DNA of 64,000 nt from Microbacterium sp. BLY (GTDB lineage: Bacteria; Actinomycetota; Actinomycetes; Actinomycetales; Microbacteriaceae): NCBI RefSeq assembly GCF_017939615.1, contig NZ_JAGKSR010000001.1, positions 2,728,001-2,792,000 of the forward strand. Reading direction: 5' to 3'. Both the position numbers and the translations under genes were made by a program. The notes beneath the pieces were generated by a model that was given only the letters and a program-made list of their open reading frames with translations, was not told where the DNA came from and made no database searches. Positions 1 to 9,913 of this stretch are shown in pieces; position 1 is the first letter of the stretch; every line of letters begins with the position of its first letter.

Positions 1-24
1 GACGGCACCGCGCAGCCGGCTCAT
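1..24 (-). CDS. 5' end of a gene that runs off the window
   Basis: An ATG on the minus strand overlaps the stop codon of the upstream anti-sigma-like gene (ATGA), so a further operon gene probably starts here. Only eight codons (MSRLRGAV) are visible, so nothing can be said about function. The overlap pattern is the same as at many other gene junctions in this window, which is the only support. Confidence 0.35.
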
Positions 25-1007
25 GGCCGCGCCTCCTCGTCCACTTCCCACATCCGATAATCGACGACCGCTCCTGCCGGGAAGACGCCGTCGTCCTTGA
101 GGACCGTGCGTTCGAGACCGACGATCCGCCCGGTGTCGCGGGACACCAGCAGGTCGTCGCGCACGACGCCGTCCGCCGAGATCACCCGGATCCCGGCGAC
201 CGGGCGTCCGAGGCGATCCGTGGACATGCCCAGCGCCTCTGCACCGCCGGCGTCCTCCAGGAGCGCCAGCAGTTCGGCATGCTGGGCGTTCGTGAGGGTC
301 CATTGCCCGAACACGGACGTGATCGCCGTCACCACCTCGAAAGCCGTCGGATCCTCCGGCATGTCGAAGGCGACGAGGAGAGCCCGGACATCGGCTCCGG
401 CGTCACCCGGCGCCTCGACGACCGGTGCATCGAACTCGCCCGGAGCGAGGACGACGTGGGAGGCCACCTCCCCCGTGCTCCGCACCTCGGCCTCGCCGTT
501 GGCGACGGCATCGGTGGGGTCATAAGGCTCGCCGTCGATGGCGACCGCCTCACCCGATAGGTCCGCGTTCCAGGTGAATGTGGCGAACTGCGGGACGATC
601 TCCGCCTGCGCGGTGTCCACCTCGACGTTGTACGACCAGAACGCCGTACGCGACGTCCGCTCGGGTTCCGCAGGAGGGGTGAACACCTCCAGGTCGGCCT
701 CCGCCGCCGCCACCGTGTCGCTGAGCGATCCGGCCTCCTCGAACACCAGCGGTGACGGCGTGCCGGCGACCGCGGCGCCCGGGGGCACGAGCACGCCGAA
801 CGCGACGGCGGCCGACGCGGCGACCGCGGTCAGTCCCGCGCCCCACCCCGTCATCCGTGCGCGACGACGACGGCGCTGCGGCGCGCGGGTCAGGGTGACG
901 ATGCGGTCACGGACGGCCGCGGCGCGTGGATCGGGCTGTGCATCGCGCGGAGTCCGCGCGGGATCGGCCTCGACGAGCACACGCTCGAGCAGGGCAGTGT
1001 CAGACAT
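21..1007 (-). CDS. Single-pass membrane protein, probable partner of the adjacent sigma factor
   Basis: This protein of about 328 residues has a basic cytoplasmic N-terminus of about 50 residues, one hydrophobic segment (about residues 52-82) and a large exported C-terminal part. That layout and its place directly after an ECF-type sigma gene suggest a regulatory partner, resembling the CU044_5270 type of actinobacterial proteins; no ZAS-type zinc anti-sigma motif is visible. The start is either the ATG chosen here or a GTG one codon upstream; both overlap the sigma stop codon, so translation is coupled. The function as an anti-sigma factor is inferred from context only. Confidence 0.7.
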   Translation of the reverse strand: MSDTALLERVLVEADPARTPRDAQPDPRAAAVRDRIVTLTRAPQRRRRRARMTGWGAGLTAVAASAAVAFGVLVPPGAAVAGTPSPLVFEEAGSLSDTVAAAEADLEVFTPPAEPERTSRTAFWSYNVEVDTAQAEIVPQFATFTWNADLSGEAVAIDGEPYDPTDAVANGEAEVRSTGEVASHVVLAPGEFDAPVVEAPGDAGADVRALLVAFDMPEDPTAFEVVTAITSVFGQWTLTNAQHAELLALLEDAGGAEALGMSTDRLGRPVAGIRVISADGVVRDDLLVSRDTGRIVGLERTVLKDDGVFPAGAVVDYRMWEVDEEARP

Positions 1008-1528
1008 CACGCATTCCCCGTCCCCTCCAGTCCCAGCGTCTCCCGGAGCCGATCCTCGGCCCGGGTCAACGTCTTCCGCACTCGGGACTCAGAAGCGCGC
1101 AGCAGCTCCGCGATCTCCCCCACCGCGAGTCCATCCCAGTACGTGAGCATGATGATACGCCGCTGGAGCGGAGTGAGGACACCCAAAGCTCGCAGCACTT
1201 CGCTGCGACCGAAGCGACCCGGCGCCTCCGGATCCCCCGAGAGGCCGGCGTGCACCGCCTCGATCGCCTGACGGGCGGCATCGGGGCGCCGCGACCGTGC
1301 CCGCAGACGGCGGTCCGTCTCGCGCAGCAGCCACACCTTCCCCGGGGGCCGCGCCGGCCGCAGCCGCGTCCAGGCCGCGAGGAACACCTCCGACACGATC
1401 TCGGTCACCTCGTCGTCGTCGCCGACCACGCCCTCGATGTGGTGGCGCACCGTCGCCCAGTGCGCGTCGAACACTCGTCTGAAGACCTCGCTCCGCAGCG
1501 CGTTCGGGTCTCCGCTGCGGCCGCTCAT
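1007..1528 (-). CDS. RNA polymerase sigma factor, ECF-like sigma-70 family
   Basis: At 173 residues it has the two-domain size of an ECF sigma factor. Region 2 lies around residues 12-70 (a VFDAHWATV...EIVSEVFLAAW pattern) and region 4 around residues 115-165, with the helix-turn-helix text LTPLQRRIIML and VGEIAELLRASESRVRK. It would bind core RNA polymerase and direct it to a small regulon. The next gene downstream encodes a membrane protein overlapping by one base, the usual sigma/partner arrangement. The signal sensed cannot be told from sequence. Confidence 0.88.
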   Translation of the reverse strand: MSGRSGDPNALRSEVFRRVFDAHWATVRHHIEGVVGDDDEVTEIVSEVFLAAWTRLRPARPPGKVWLLRETDRRLRARSRRPDAARQAIEAVHAGLSGDPEAPGRFGRSEVLRALGVLTPLQRRIIMLTYWDGLAVGEIAELLRASESRVRKTLTRAEDRLRETLGLEGTGNA

Positions 1529-1582
1529 GTCGGTGGGGCCGGCGGTCTCCCCGCCGCCTCCGACGTCGTTCTGCCCGGCATG

Positions 1583-2479
1583 TCAGAACCCGAGTCGCCC
1601 GAGCTGTTTGGGATCGCGCTGCCATTCCTTCGCGACCTTCACATGGAGCCCGAGGAACACGCGGGTCCCGAGCAGCTCCTCGATGCCGGTGCGAGCGCGC
1701 GCGCCCACATCGCGCAGCCGCTTGCCCTTGTGGCCGATGATGATCGCCTTCTGGCTGTCGCGCTCGACGACGATCGAGGCGTGCACATCGGTGAGGTCAC
1801 TGTCCTCGCGCGGGGCGATGTCGTCCACCACGACCGCGATCGAGTGCGGAAGCTCGTCGCGCACCCCGTCGAGCGCGGCCTCACGGATGATCTCGGCGAC
1901 GCGGTCCTCGACAGACTCGTCCGTGGTGACGCCCTCCGGGTACAGCGCCGGCCCCTCCGGCATGAGCAGCAGGATCTCGTCCGCGAGGACCTCGAGCTGG
2001 TCCCTGGTCAGGGCCGACAGAGGGATCACGGCCGCCCAGTCCTCGCGCAGGGAATCGACCTCCATGAGGCGCTCGGTGATCTCATCCCGTCCGGCCGCGT
2101 CGGTCTTCGTGACGATCGCGATCTTCTGGGCGCGGGGATAGCCGTCCAGCGAGGCGGCGATGCGACGATCACCCGGACCGACCTTCTCGGTCGCCGGCAC
2201 GCAGAAGCCGATGACGTCGACGTCGCCCAGCACCTGCTCGACGAGGTCGTTCAGTCGCTCGCCCAGGAGCGTGCGCGGCTTGTGGATGCCGGGGGTGTCG
2301 ACGATGACGAGCTGCCCGTCCGGACGGTTGAGGATCCCCCGGATGGCCCGACGGGTGGTCTGCGGCTTCTCGCTGGTGATCGCGATCTTCTCGCCGACGA
2401 GGGCGTTGGTCAGCGTCGACTTGCCCACGTTCGGCCGCCCGACGAAGGTCACGAACCCGCTCCGGGTGTCTTCAGTCAT
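1583..2479 (-). CDS. era: GTPase Era
   Basis: Era is a GTPase that binds the 3' end of 16S rRNA and helps mature the 30S subunit. The 298-residue protein shows the P-loop GRPNVGKST (residues 14-22), the switch motif DTPG near residue 62, the KTDA specificity motif near residue 121 and a C-terminal KH RNA-binding domain with GHKGKRLRDVG. The frame stays open upstream, but the conserved protein begins at this ATG, which overlaps the end of the CNNM gene by eight bases. Last gene of the hrcA-to-era run, next to ybeY, which acts in the same process. Confidence 0.96.
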   Translation of the reverse strand: MTEDTRSGFVTFVGRPNVGKSTLTNALVGEKIAITSEKPQTTRRAIRGILNRPDGQLVIVDTPGIHKPRTLLGERLNDLVEQVLGDVDVIGFCVPATEKVGPGDRRIAASLDGYPRAQKIAIVTKTDAAGRDEITERLMEVDSLREDWAAVIPLSALTRDQLEVLADEILLLMPEGPALYPEGVTTDESVEDRVAEIIREAALDGVRDELPHSIAVVVDDIAPREDSDLTDVHASIVVERDSQKAIIIGHKGKRLRDVGARARTGIEELLGTRVFLGLHVKVAKEWQRDPKQLGRLGF

Positions 2480-3764
2480 CGCGCCGTTCTCCTTCATCCT
2501 GCGCATCGTCGGGCTCAGCCGCCCGCTCCACGAACACGGTGGCGATCCCGCGGCCCCGCCCGCGCGACGCCCCGCCGGTGAGCACGAGTCCGTGGACGGT
2601 CGCCGTGGCGCCGGGCTGCGGCACCTGTCCGAGCGTCTTGCCGAGCAGGCCGCCGATGGAATCGACGTCCTCATCCTCGAGCTCCACCCCGAACAGGTCG
2701 CCCACGTCCTCCAGCGAGAGCCGGGAACTGACGCGGTAGCGGCCGTCGCCCAGGTCGACGAACTCCGCGGACACCTGATCGTACTCGTCCGAGATCTCGC
2801 CCACGAGCTCCTCGATGAGGTCCTCCAGCGTCACCAGTCCCGAGATGCCGCCGTGCTCGTCGATCACGAGGCACACGTGCACGGCATCGCGCTTCATCTG
2901 CTGCAGCAGCGTCTCCGCGCGCATCGACTCGGGCACGAAGGTCGCCGGTCGTGCGATCGGACGGATGGAGGCCGCACGCCAGGCGCTGTCGTCGCGATAC
3001 GCGAACTGCACGAGGTCCTTGAGATACAGCACCCCGACGACGTCGTCGGCCTCGTCGTCGACGACGGGCATCCGGGAGACGCCGCGGTGCAGGAACAGCG
3101 ACATGGCCTCGTCCGTCGTGGCCTCCGCGCCGACCGTGACCATCTCGGTCCGCGGCACCATCACCGCGCGGACGAACTGGTCGGTGAAATCGAAGACCGA
3201 GTGGATGAGGTCGCGGTCGTCCTCCTCGATGAGATCGTTCGACGCGGCCTCGTCGACCATGCTCAGCAGCTGGTCCTCGCTCGAGAACGAGCTGCGCCCG
3301 GTCCCCGGCGTCACCCGATTGCCCAGCACCACGAGACCCTGCGCGATCGGGCCCAGGATGATGCGCAGTCCGCGGACGATGTTCGCACTGCCCCGGATCA
3401 TGCCCTCGGCGTGCTGGTGCCCGAACGTCCGCGGACTCGCGCCGACGAGGACGAACGTGATGCCCGTCATGAGGATCGCGGCGGCGAGCATCGCCCACCA
3501 GATGTTGTCGAAGACGAGCGTGAACGCGACGGTGACGAGCACCGCTGCCGTGACCTCGGCGAGGACGCGGATGAACGCCACGGCGTTCACATGCGGGTCG
3601 GGGTCCACAGCGATCCGTGCCAGAGCCTTCGCCCGCCGGCCCTCGGTCGCCATGTCGGCGAGACCGGCCCGCGAGGTCACCGCGTACGCGGCATCGATCG
3701 CGGCCATGAGGCCGCCGAACGCCACCAGCAGCACGGCGGCGACGAGCAGCAGCAGCTCCGTCAT
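2472..3764 (-). CDS. CNNM/CorC-type membrane protein with CBS domains
   Basis: The 430-residue protein begins with a DUF21-type membrane domain (hydrophobic stretches within about residues 1-140), followed by two CBS domains (about 200-320; motif VPRTEMVTV at the start and GISGLVTLEDLIEELVGEI at the end) and a C-terminal CorC/HlyC domain. Family members are linked to magnesium or cobalt export; some were first named hemolysins. Its start overlaps the ybeY stop by four bases (ATGA) and its stop overlaps the era start. The ybeY-CNNM-era order is common in bacteria. The transported ion is not visible from sequence. Confidence 0.9.
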   Translation of the reverse strand: MTELLLLVAAVLLVAFGGLMAAIDAAYAVTSRAGLADMATEGRRAKALARIAVDPDPHVNAVAFIRVLAEVTAAVLVTVAFTLVFDNIWWAMLAAAILMTGITFVLVGASPRTFGHQHAEGMIRGSANIVRGLRIILGPIAQGLVVLGNRVTPGTGRSSFSSEDQLLSMVDEAASNDLIEEDDRDLIHSVFDFTDQFVRAVMVPRTEMVTVGAEATTDEAMSLFLHRGVSRMPVVDDEADDVVGVLYLKDLVQFAYRDDSAWRAASIRPIARPATFVPESMRAETLLQQMKRDAVHVCLVIDEHGGISGLVTLEDLIEELVGEISDEYDQVSAEFVDLGDGRYRVSSRLSLEDVGDLFGVELEDEDVDSIGGLLGKTLGQVPQPGATATVHGLVLTGGASRGRGRGIATVFVERAAEPDDAQDEGERRDD

Positions 3765-4222
3765 CGCCGGCGGCGCTCGGACGCGGCGAAGCCCTGGATG
3801 AGCTGCCTCTGCAGCCCGAACATCTCCCGCTCCTCGTCCGGCTCGGCGTGATCGAAGCCGAGAAGGTGCAGCAGACCGTGCGTGGTGAGCAGGATCAGCT
3901 CGTCCATGAGGGTGTGACCGGCCGCCTGCGCCTGGGTCTCCGCAACCTGCGGGCAGAGCACGATGTCTCCGAGCAGCCCGGGAGGCGTCGGGCGGTCCTC
4001 GGTGCCGGGCCGGAGCTCGTCCATGGGGAAGCTCAGGACGTCGGTCGGTCCCGGCTCGTCCATCCACTGCACGTGCAGCGCCTCCATGGCGCCCTCGTCG
4101 ACCAGGACGATGGCCACCTCGGCGTCCGCGCTGACGTGCAGCTGCGAGAGATTGAAGTCGGTCAGCCGCTGCAGCACGGTCTCGTCGACGTCGATCGCCG
4201 ACTCGTTGTTGATCTCGATCAT
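3761..4222 (-). CDS. ybeY: Endoribonuclease YbeY (rRNA maturation factor)
   Basis: YbeY is a zinc-dependent endoribonuclease for 16S rRNA 3'-end maturation and ribosome quality control. The 153-residue protein has the signature HGLLHLLGFDH near residue 115, in which the three histidines bind the metal, and the upstream DVLSFPMDE motif. It starts four bases inside the phoH stop region and overlaps the CNNM gene by four bases, so the three are translationally coupled. Confidence 0.96.
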   Translation of the reverse strand: MIEINNESAIDVDETVLQRLTDFNLSQLHVSADAEVAIVLVDEGAMEALHVQWMDEPGPTDVLSFPMDELRPGTEDRPTPPGLLGDIVLCPQVAETQAQAAGHTLMDELILLTTHGLLHLLGFDHAEPDEEREMFGLQRQLIQGFAASERRRR

Positions 4223-5301
4223 GAGAGCCCTCGTTTCGGCATGCGATCGCGTGGTCCTGGTCGCTGGGCACCGCGCCGCTCGGCGCGGTTCGCGAACTCG
4301 TGGGCCTGCTCGCGCTCGGCCCGCTGCGCCACACGCTTCTCGTCGTACTCGCTGTAGGCGTCGACGATGCGACCGACCAGGGAGTGACGGACCACGTCGT
4401 CGCTGGTCAGACGCGAGAAATGGATGTCGTCGATCCCGTCGAGCACCCGGGTGACCAGACGAAGACCGGAGGCGCCCTGCGGGAGGTCGACCTGCGTGAT
4501 GTCGCCGGTGACGACCATCTTCGTCCCGAACCCGAGACGGGTCAGGAACATCTTCATCTGCTCGGGCGTGGTGTTCTGCGCCTCGTCGAGCACGACGAAC
4601 GAGTCGTTCAGAGTGCGCCCGCGCATGTAGGCGAGGGGGGCGACCTCGATGGTGCCCGTCGCCATCAGGCGCGGCACGATCTCCGGATCCATCATCTCGT
4701 TGAGCGCGTCGTACAGGGGCCGCAGGTATGGGTCGATCTTGTCGGTGAGCGTGCCGGGAAGGAAGCCCAGACGCTCCCCCGCCTCGACGGCCGGACGCGT
4801 GAGGATGATGCGGGTCACCTCTTTGCGCTGCAGCGCCTGGACCGCCTTCGCCATCGCCAGGTAGGTCTTGCCCGTTCCCGCCGGACCGATGCCGAACACG
4901 ATCGTGTTCTCCTCGATCGCGTCGACGTACTCCTTCTGCCCGAGCGTCTTGGGACGGATCACCTTGCCACGGGTCGACAGGATCGCCTCGCCCAGCACCT
5001 CGCTGGGGCGGGGTCCTCCCTCCTGCCGCAGCATGCGCGCCGAGCTGGACACGTCGCTCGGGGCGAGATCGTGCCCGGCCTTCGTCATCGCGAGCAGCTC
5101 GTCGACGAGGCTCTTGGCCGCGGCCACAGCTCCGGCCTCACCGGTGAGGGTGATCTCGTTGCCGCGGACGAGCACCTGCACGTCACGGTGCTCCCGCTCC
5201 AGCATCCGCAGCAGCCGGTCCTGCGGTCCCAGCAGCTGCACCATCGCGACGCCGTCGGCGTAGAGCCGTTCGGTGACGGTTTCCTGATCGTCAGAAGCCA
5301 A
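4219..5301 (-). CDS. phoH: PhoH family ATPase
   Basis: PhoH-like proteins are P-loop ATPases related to the helicase core of RecD and are tied to RNA metabolism; bacterial partners are often YbeY, as here. Walker A is GPAGTGKT (about residues 132-139) and Walker B is VVLDEAQN (about 235), with the N-terminal domain resembling a KH fold. I chose a TTG start at 5301, preceded by GAGGAG; this overlaps the HIT gene by 11 bases. An in-frame ATG at 5334 lies deeper inside the HIT gene and gives a less conserved N-terminus. The exact RNA substrate is unknown. Confidence 0.92.
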   Translation of the reverse strand: MASDDQETVTERLYADGVAMVQLLGPQDRLLRMLEREHRDVQVLVRGNEITLTGEAGAVAAAKSLVDELLAMTKAGHDLAPSDVSSSARMLRQEGGPRPSEVLGEAILSTRGKVIRPKTLGQKEYVDAIEENTIVFGIGPAGTGKTYLAMAKAVQALQRKEVTRIILTRPAVEAGERLGFLPGTLTDKIDPYLRPLYDALNEMMDPEIVPRLMATGTIEVAPLAYMRGRTLNDSFVVLDEAQNTTPEQMKMFLTRLGFGTKMVVTGDITQVDLPQGASGLRLVTRVLDGIDDIHFSRLTSDDVVRHSLVGRIVDAYSEYDEKRVAQRAEREQAHEFANRAERRGAQRPGPRDRMPKRGLS

Positions 5302-5638
5302 CGAGCTTGTTCTCCTCGAGGTTGCCGAGCACATGGGCGTGCACGTGGAAGACGGACTGCGCGACGCTCGCGCCGTTGTTGAAGATGAGGCGGTACTCGC
5401 CGTTCGCGTGCTCGTCAGCGATGCGCTTCGCGGCGGCGACCATCTCCGCCAGGAGCGTCGGGTCTCCGGCCGCGAGCTCGGTGACGTCGCGATACTCCTC
5501 GGTCTTGGGGATGACGAGCACGTGCAGCGGCGCCTGCGGATCGATGTCGCGGATCGCGAAGACGCGACCCGTGTCGAGCAGGATCTCGCCCGGGATGTCC
5601 CCGGTGAGGATGCGCGTGAAGATCGAGGGTTCGCTCAT
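5291..5638 (-). CDS. HIT family protein (histidine triad nucleotide hydrolase)
   Basis: The 115-residue protein ends with the histidine-triad motif HVHAHVLG, in which the histidines carry out nucleotidyl transfer or hydrolysis of purine nucleotide phosphoramidates (HinT-like). Length and the N-terminal SIFTRILTGDIPGEI pattern fit the Hint branch. The start codon lies exactly six bases after a TAAGCT box, so it probably has its own leaderless transcript besides read-through from rsmE. Confidence 0.93.
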   Translation of the reverse strand: MSEPSIFTRILTGDIPGEILLDTGRVFAIRDIDPQAPLHVLVIPKTEEYRDVTELAAGDPTLLAEMVAAAKRIADEHANGEYRLIFNNGASVAQSVFHVHAHVLGNLEENKLVGF

Positions 5639-5644
5639 GCCTTC

Positions 5645-5650
5645 AGCTTA
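5645..5650 (-). promoter_or_regulatory. Probable leaderless -10 box for the HIT gene
   Basis: TAAGCT read on the minus strand, six bases before the ATG. The same TANNNT-N6-start spacing recurs at a dozen genes here. No convincing -35 box was needed or sought. Confidence 0.5.
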
Positions 5651-5675
5651 CCGGGGGGACGGTCGCGACGGCCGG

Positions 5676-6404
5676 TCACCAGCGGCCGAGGGCCACCGAC
5701 AGCACGGCGATCGCTGCGGGACCCGCCGTGGAAGTGCGCAGGACGGAGTCGCCCAGCAGGACACGCTCCGCTCCCGCTGCGCTCAGCTTCTCAAGCTCCT
5801 CCGGAGAGATGCCCCCTTCCGGGCCGACCACGAGGACGACATCGCGATCGTCGGGGACGAGGGCGGAGAGTCGCACCGGGGCGGTCGGGTCGAGGAGGAG
5901 CACGCGCTGCGTCGCTGCGCGCGCGACGAGCTGCGACGTCGATTCGGGAGCGGCCACCTCGGGCACCCACGCCCGGTGCGCCTGCTTGGCCGCCTCACGG
6001 ACGATCGTCGCCCAACGGGCGCGGCCCTTCTCCGCCTTGGGCCCCTCCCAGCGCGACACGCTGCGCGCCGCCTGCCACGGCACCACCTCGTCGACGCCGA
6101 GCTCGCACGCGGCTTGCACGGCCAGCTCGTCGCGATCACCCTTCGCCAACGCCTGGACGAGCACGATCCGCGGGCGCGGCGCGTCGTGCGCAGCGCGCTC
6201 GGCGATGCGCACGTCGACGCGCGTCGGTGAGACCTGCTCCGCGACGCCGGTGAGCCAGAGGCCGCGCCCGTCGCCGACCGTGACGGCCTCGCCCATGCGG
6301 AGTCGTCGGACGACGGCGGCGTGCTTGGCCTCAGCACCGGTGAGGGTGACGACGCCGCCCACCGCGGCATCGGACGCGGACTCGACGAGGAAGTGCAGGG
6401 CCAC
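5676..6404 (-). CDS. rsmE: 16S rRNA (uracil-1498-N3)-methyltransferase RsmE
   Basis: RsmE uses S-adenosylmethionine to methylate U1498 of 16S rRNA in the assembled 30S subunit. The 242-residue protein has an N-terminal PUA-like part and a C-terminal SPOUT knot; the SAM-binding text VVLVVGPEGGISPEELE (about residues 190-206) and LGDSVLRTSTAGPAAI near the end are diagnostic. It begins at GTG two bases after the dnaJ stop, so it is co-transcribed with the heat-shock genes; this dnaJ-rsmE linkage is common in Gram-positive bacteria. Confidence 0.95.
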   Translation of the reverse strand: MALHFLVESASDAAVGGVVTLTGAEAKHAAVVRRLRMGEAVTVGDGRGLWLTGVAEQVSPTRVDVRIAERAAHDAPRPRIVLVQALAKGDRDELAVQAACELGVDEVVPWQAARSVSRWEGPKAEKGRARWATIVREAAKQAHRAWVPEVAAPESTSQLVARAATQRVLLLDPTAPVRLSALVPDDRDVVLVVGPEGGISPEELEKLSAAGAERVLLGDSVLRTSTAGPAAIAVLSVALGRW

Positions 6405-6406
6405 GA

Positions 6407-7555
<1,149 letters not shown>

Positions 7556-8587
7556 TCAGCGGCCCGCCTCGTCGTCGTCGAGCATCCGCGACAGGTAGCG
7601 GGCGACCGCCCGCGCCGCCGCGAGGTTGCTCGGATAGTCCATCCGGGTCGGCCCCATCACCCCGACCCGCGCGGTCCCGGAGGGCGCCGCGTAGTTGCTG
7701 GCCACGATGGATGCCTCACCCAACCCGAAGGAGGCGTTCTCGGTGCCGATGCTCGCCGCGAGCCCGTGCTCGTCGGCCTCCATCTCGCTCATCAGCCGCA
7801 GCAGCGTCACCTGCTCCTCGATCGCCTCGAGGAGCGGATGGATGCTGCCGCGGAAGTCCTGCTCGCGCCGCGCGAGGGTGGCCGCGCCGGCCATCACGAG
7901 GCGCTCCTGGCGGAAGCCCCCGAGCTCGTCGATCACGACAGCGGCGAGCGTGCGGAGCACCCGGTCCTGGGACGTCTCCTCGGCCGCGAGGAGGGCCTGC
8001 AGCCGGTCCGAGGCCGCCGCGATCGCCTGCCCGGTGATGAGCGACGACAGCCGAGCGCGCAGCACCGCGAGGTCGGCCTCATCGATCGTGTCGGGCAGCA
8101 TGGTCATCCGCTGGGAGACCCCGCCGGCGTCCGTCACGAGGACGGTGAGGAGCCGGTTCGGGGCGAGAGTGACGAGCTCGACGTGCGTCACGTGGGCGCG
8201 GGCGAACGACGGGTACTGCGCGAGCGCCACCTGCCCCGTCAGCTGGGTGAGCACCCGCACCGTGCGCGCCATCAGATCGTCGAGGTCTGCGGGATCGGTC
8301 AGGAACGACTCGATCGCGGAGCGCTGCGCCGGGGACAGCGGACGCAGCTGGGCGAGGTGGTTGACGAACACCCGATAGCCCTTGTCCGTCGGCACCCGAC
8401 CCGACGAGGTGTGCGGCGCCGTGATCAGCTCCTCGTCCTCCAGCTGCGCCATGTCGTTGCGGATCGTCGCGGCGGACACCCCGAAGGAATGACGATCGAC
8501 GATGGAGCGGCTGCCGACGGGCTCGTGCGTCTCGACGTAGTCCTGCACGATGGCACGGAGAACCTGCAGCCCTCGCTCTGTCACCAT
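7556..8587 (-). CDS. hrcA: Heat-inducible transcription repressor HrcA
   Basis: HrcA binds CIRCE operators and represses chaperone genes; GroEL keeps it active, so heat relieves repression. The 343-residue protein has an N-terminal winged helix (RGLQVLRAIVQDYVETHEPVG and FGVSAATIRNDMAQLEDEEL, residues 4-60) and a GAF-like dimer domain. The ATG chosen follows GGGGAA and begins MVTERGL; the frame is open 11 codons further upstream into the CIRCE element, which is unlikely to be coding. A CIRCE element lies 26 bases upstream, so the gene is almost certainly autoregulated. Confidence 0.95.
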   Translation of the reverse strand: MVTERGLQVLRAIVQDYVETHEPVGSRSIVDRHSFGVSAATIRNDMAQLEDEELITAPHTSSGRVPTDKGYRVFVNHLAQLRPLSPAQRSAIESFLTDPADLDDLMARTVRVLTQLTGQVALAQYPSFARAHVTHVELVTLAPNRLLTVLVTDAGGVSQRMTMLPDTIDEADLAVLRARLSSLITGQAIAAASDRLQALLAAEETSQDRVLRTLAAVVIDELGGFRQERLVMAGAATLARREQDFRGSIHPLLEAIEEQVTLLRLMSEMEADEHGLAASIGTENASFGLGEASIVASNYAAPSGTARVGVMGPTRMDYPSNLAAARAVARYLSRMLDDDEAGR

Positions 8588-8613
8588 GGGATTCCCCTTC
8601 CCGCCGACCGTTG

Positions 8614-8640
8614 CTGGCACTCTGATGCCCTGAGTGCCAA
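8614..8640 (-). promoter_or_regulatory. CIRCE operator upstream of hrcA-dnaJ
   Basis: Two nine-base inverted arms (CTGGCACTC and GAGTGCCAA) are separated by nine bases. The classic CIRCE is TTAGCACTC-N9-GAGTGCTAA, so spacing is exact and each arm differs only in its outer bases. It sits between hemW and hrcA, in the right place to block transcription of hrcA-dnaJ. Confidence 0.92.
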
Positions 8641-8695
8641 TCCTACCTCGTGCGACCGCAAGATCTCCGAAGAGCGGACGGCCCGGTGCACCGCC

Positions 8696-9913
8696 TCAGT
8701 CGGTGAGTTCTCGCACGACCGCGTCGGCGAGGAGACGGCCGCGGAGCGTCAGCTGCACACGTCCGCGGATCGCCGCCGGCGCGTCGATCAGCCCGTCGGC
8801 GATGAGTCCGGCGACGCGGTCCCTGTTGTGCTCCGGGACGTCCGACACGGCGATCCCTTCGCGGATGCGGCTGAGGAGCAGGATGCGCTCCAGGGTCCGC
8901 GCCTCCGGATCGGGTCGTTCCCGCCCGGCCGCCGGCGACGCGGCGGCCGCGAGCCGCTGCGCGTACGCCGCGGGGTGCTTGACGTTCCACCACCGGAGCC
9001 CGGCCACATGGCTGTGGGCCCCGGGGCCGAAACCCCACCAGTCGCTCCCCCGCCAGTACGCGAGGTTGTGCCGGGAACGCTGCCCGTCGCTGCGCGCCCA
9101 GTTGCTGACCTCGTACCACTCGAAGCCCGCGGCGGCGAGACGCTCGTCGGCCATCTCGTACATGTCGGCCTGCAGGTCGTCGTCCGGCGTCGGGACCTCG
9201 CCGCGACGGATCTGGCGCGCGAGCTTGGTGCCGTCCTCGATGATGAGCGCGTACGCCGAGATGTGATCGGACTCCAGGGCGAGCGCCGCGTCGAGCGACG
9301 CCTCCCAGTCGGCGAGCGACTCACCCGGTGCACCGTAGATGAGGTCGACGCTCACGGCGAGCCCGGCCTCCTTCGCTGCGGCGACCGCAGTGCGGACGTT
9401 GTCCGGCCGGTGCGTCCGGTCGAGGGCGGCGAGGACGTGCGGGACGGCGGACTGCATGCCGACGGACAGCCGCGTGACCCCCGCCTCGGCCAGGGTGCGC
9501 GCCACCTCGGGCGTGACCGTGTCGGGATTCGCCTCGACCGTCACCTCGGCTCCGGGCGCGAGCCCGAACGCCGCGGTCGCCGCGCCGAGCATCCGTGCGA
9601 GATCACCGGCAGGCAGCAGCGTCGGCGTTCCACCGCCGAAGAACACGGTGTCCATCGGCCGCAGCGCTCCGGCCTCGTCGAGCACCCGTCGTGCGAGCGC
9701 GATCTCGCCGATCAGCGTCGAGGCGTAGTCCTCCTGCCGCGCGCCGCGGAGCTCGCCCGAGGTGTAGGTGTTGAAGTCGCAGTAACCGCACCGCACCCGG
9801 CAGAAGGGCACGTGGAGGTAGGCGGAGAAGGGTGTCTCCGCGGAGACCGGGAGATCGTCGGGGAGTCGCCCGTCGGCAGGCGCCGGATCCCCCAGCGGAA
9901 GAGGTCCCGCCAT
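8696..9913 (-). CDS. hemW: Radical SAM heme chaperone HemW
   Basis: HemW-type proteins were long called coproporphyrinogen III oxidases but act as heme-binding chaperones. The 405-residue protein has the radical-SAM cluster motif as C38-x3-C42-x2-C45 (HVPFCRVRCGYCDFN), the GGGTPT motif near residue 95 and a C-terminal HemN domain. The extra cysteine after the motif that true HemN has is not seen. The ATG lies where the DUF1990 gene ends. The hemW-hrcA-dnaJ order is typical of Gram-positive bacteria. Confidence 0.93.
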   Translation of the reverse strand: MAGPLPLGDPAPADGRLPDDLPVSAETPFSAYLHVPFCRVRCGYCDFNTYTSGELRGARQEDYASTLIGEIALARRVLDEAGALRPMDTVFFGGGTPTLLPAGDLARMLGAATAAFGLAPGAEVTVEANPDTVTPEVARTLAEAGVTRLSVGMQSAVPHVLAALDRTHRPDNVRTAVAAAKEAGLAVSVDLIYGAPGESLADWEASLDAALALESDHISAYALIIEDGTKLARQIRRGEVPTPDDDLQADMYEMADERLAAAGFEWYEVSNWARSDGQRSRHNLAYWRGSDWWGFGPGAHSHVAGLRWWNVKHPAAYAQRLAAAASPAAGRERPDPEARTLERILLLSRIREGIAVSDVPEHNRDRVAGLIADGLIDAPAAIRGRVQLTLRGRLLADAVVRELTD

